Shown: piece after piece, positions 5,462 to 6,869 of the stretch
How the letters are laid out: each line of letters starts with the position of its first letter
How positions within the stretch are numbered: position 1 is the first letter of the stretch
Assembly: GCA_002415485.1 (NCBI GenBank)
Contig: DHYU01000003.1
Location: 1 to 6,869, forward strand
From: Proteobacteria bacterium UBA5122
GTDB lineage: Bacteria > Pseudomonadota > Gammaproteobacteria > Tenderiales > Tenderiaceae
Length of the DNA: 6,869 bases
Direction: 5' to 3'
Made by a program: the position numbers and the translations under genes
The notes under the pieces: model-generated
The model's input: only the letters and a program-made list of their open reading frames with translations
Databases searched by the model: none
What the model was told of the DNA's origin: nothing

Positions 5462-5467
5462 TATAAT
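5462..5467 (+). promoter_or_regulatory. Candidate -10 element for thiDE
   Basis: A perfect TATAAT lies 31 nt before the thiD start and just after the cytochrome terminator. No good -35 is found; that position falls in the terminator stem and T tract. The predicted leader of about 25 nt is too short for a TPP riboswitch. Confidence 0.45.
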
Positions 5468-5498
5468 CAATGGTCCCGAACGACCAAGAGACCTGCGC

Positions 5499-6317
5499 GT
5501 GAACAACAACGTCACTCCCCCCATCATCATGACCATCGCCGGCCACGATCCCACCGGCGGCGCGGGCATCCAAGCCGATATCGAAGCCATCCTCAGCATG
5601 GGTGGGCACCCAGTCTCTGTCGTTACCGCGCTGACCGTCCAAGACACCCAGCGCGTCAGCCGTTTTGTACCGACAGATGCCAGCCTGCTGATCGAACAAT
5701 GTCGCGCCGTGCTCGAAGACATGCCCATCGCCGCAATCAAGATCGGCATGATCGGCAGCATCAGCAACGTCGAGGCGATTCATAGCATCCTGCGTGACTA
5801 CCCACAGATCCCCGTCGTGCTCGACCCGGTCCTGCGAGGCGGTGGTGGCGGCAATCTCGCGCACGAAGAGATGGAAGATGCACTGGTCAGCATGTTGCTG
5901 CCACTGACCACCATCCTCACCCCCAACAGCATCGAGGCCCGCGCCCTCGCCCCCGAGGCCGACACCCTCGACGCCTGCGCGCAGGAACTGCTCGACTCCG
6001 GCTGCAAACACGTGCTGATCACCGGCAGCCACGAAAACACCCGCGCCGTCGAAAACCGCCTCTACGCCGAGCGCCGCCTGATCGACACCTTCAGCTGGGA
6101 CCGCCTGCCCGGCGAATACCACGGCTCCGGCTGCACGCTGGCCAGCGCCATCGCCGCCCTGCTCGGCCAGGGCCTGGAACCGTTCACCGCCATCCACGAG
6201 GCACAGGACTACACCTGGCAAACACTCAAACACGGTCAGCGCCTCGGCATGGGCCAACTGATCCCCAACCGCTTGTTCTGGGCGCGCGACGACGAAGGGC
6301 ACGATGACACACACTGA
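5499..6317 (+). CDS. thiD: Hydroxymethylpyrimidine / phosphomethylpyrimidine kinase
   Basis: ThiD phosphorylates HMP and HMP-P to HMP-PP, the pyrimidine precursor of thiamine, in the cytoplasm. The 272-residue protein is a ribokinase-like fold of normal length. The N-terminal signature GHDPTGGAGIQAD (15-27), ALTVQDT with Q48 and KIGMIG with M84 fit the pyrimidine pocket; DPVL (109-112) and the glycine run at 114-118 fit the phosphate side. The anion-hole motif HGSGCTLASA (208-217) holds the conserved C212. It is the single-domain form, without a fused ThiE or TenA-like domain. The start is GTG with AAGAG 8 nt upstream; there is no nearer alternative before the conserved IAGHDP motif. It overlaps thiE by 14 nt, so the two are one transcription unit. 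The next methionine is residue 11, inside the first strand, so a shorter start is unlikely. Confidence 0.95.
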   Translation: MNNNVTPPIIMTIAGHDPTGGAGIQADIEAILSMGGHPVSVVTALTVQDTQRVSRFVPTDASLLIEQCRAVLEDMPIAAIKIGMIGSISNVEAIHSILRDYPQIPVVLDPVLRGGGGGNLAHEEMEDALVSMLLPLTTILTPNSIEARALAPEADTLDACAQELLDSGCKHVLITGSHENTRAVENRLYAERRLIDTFSWDRLPGEYHGSGCTLASAIAALLGQGLEPFTAIHEAQDYTWQTLKHGQRLGMGQLIPNRLFWARDDEGHDDTH

Positions 6318-6869
6318 ACAACTGCACGGCCTCTACGCGATCACCGACAGCACCCTCTGCCCACCCACACAATTCGAAACCCAGGCCGCAGCGGTCTTGC
6401 GCGGCGGTGCGCGCATCATTCAATACCGCGACAAAGGCACCGATCATGCGCTGCGCCTGCAACAGGCCCGCACCCTGCGCCAACTCTGCACCCAACACCA
6501 GGCACTACTGATCATCAACGATGACATCGCGCTCTGCCTGGCGGTCGACGCCGATGGCGTCCACCTCGGCGAAGACGACGAAGACCTGGCCCAGGCCCGC
6601 ACCCGTCTCGGTGATCGCATCATCGGCGTCTCCTGTTACAATGCCTGGCAACGTGCCGAGACGGCGCAGGCCGCCGGCGCAGACTATGTCGCCTTCGGCG
6701 CGTTCTACCCCTCATCGACCAAACCCCAGGCCCGCCGCGCAGAACTCGATCTGCTGCAACGGGCGCGGCAACAGCTGAGCGTGCCGACGGTCGCCATCGG
6801 CGGCATCGACATCGATAACGCCGCACCGCTGATCGCCGCCGGGGCAGACATGATCGCCGTCATCAGCGA
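6304..6869 (+). CDS. thiE: Thiamine phosphate synthase (partial, C-terminus outside window)
   Basis: ThiE condenses HMP-PP with thiazole phosphate to thiamine phosphate, releasing pyrophosphate. It is a TIM barrel of about 210 residues; 188 codons are present and open to the edge. QYRDK (40-44) gives the Q-R-K pyrophosphate contacts, NDD (72-74) includes a Mg-binding aspartate, GVHLGEDD (85-92) has the second acidic site with E in place of the more common Q at 90, and FGAFYPSSTK (131-140) and AIGGI (164-168) are the thiazole-phosphate segments. The missing part should include only the last strand-helix. The ATG lies inside the thiD 3' end, with GAAGGG 4 nt upstream, so translational coupling to thiD is likely. 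Confidence 0.94.
   Translation, partial: MTHTEQLHGLYAITDSTLCPPTQFETQAAAVLRGGARIIQYRDKGTDHALRLQQARTLRQLCTQHQALLIINDDIALCLAVDADGVHLGEDDEDLAQARTRLGDRIIGVSCYNAWQRAETAQAAGADYVAFGAFYPSSTKPQARRAELDLLQRARQQLSVPTVAIGGIDIDNAAPLIAAGADMIAVIS

Noticed and set aside
5445..6314. A 289-residue minus-strand ORF opposite thiD
   Set aside because: It is low-complexity in Gly/Ala/Val/Asp, recognisable as no family, and lies fully antisense to an intact thiD.

Overview
This window looks like core chromosome of a gammaproteobacterium. The best evidence is the block rho, trxA and a divergent rhlB-type DEAD-box helicase gene, the order known from Escherichia coli. The proteins match gammaproteobacterial forms closely: Rho keeps even the E. 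coli residue numbering through its Walker A lysines. A small c551-type cytochrome, a lone mtnB and a thiD-thiE pair would suit a free-living respiratory, perhaps sulfur-oxidising, lineage such as Chromatiales. That placement is an inference from style and context, not a proof. No phage, transposon, CRISPR, tRNA or rRNA signature was seen.

Layout. 1-942 (minus) is the first three quarters of rho, cut by the window edge, with a leader and probable promoter region at 943-1162. 1163-1200 is a strong intrinsic terminator for trxA (1204-1530, minus), which starts with GTG. 1531-1747 is the divergent trxA/rhlB regulatory region. 1748-3046 (plus) is rhlB, followed after 3 nt by mtnB (3050-3691, plus). 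mtnB overlaps by 4 nt, tail to tail, a small DUF2892 membrane protein gene (3688-3891, minus). A 92-bp divergent region with two perfect palindromes separates this gene from a sterol desaturase/fatty acid hydroxylase superfamily gene (3984-4802, plus). After a 258-bp intergenic stretch comes a periplasmic cytochrome c551-like gene (5061-5396, plus) with its own UUCG-loop terminator. Last come thiD (5499-6317) and thiE (6304 to the window end), overlapping by 14 nt.

How the genes relate. Rho, thioredoxin and RhlB are housekeeping; Rho and RhlB both act on RNA (transcription termination and mRNA decay). MtnB belongs to methionine salvage, but no other mtn gene is visible here. ThiD makes HMP-PP and ThiE joins it to the thiazole phosphate to give thiamine phosphate, so these two act in succession. 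The DUF2892 and hydroxylase genes probably share a regulated promoter region.

No gene cluster here supports a new biological system. The points most worth a second look are regulatory: the C/A-rich repeated leader of rho, a spaced inverted repeat at its promoter region, and the pair of palindromes between the DUF2892 and hydroxylase genes.
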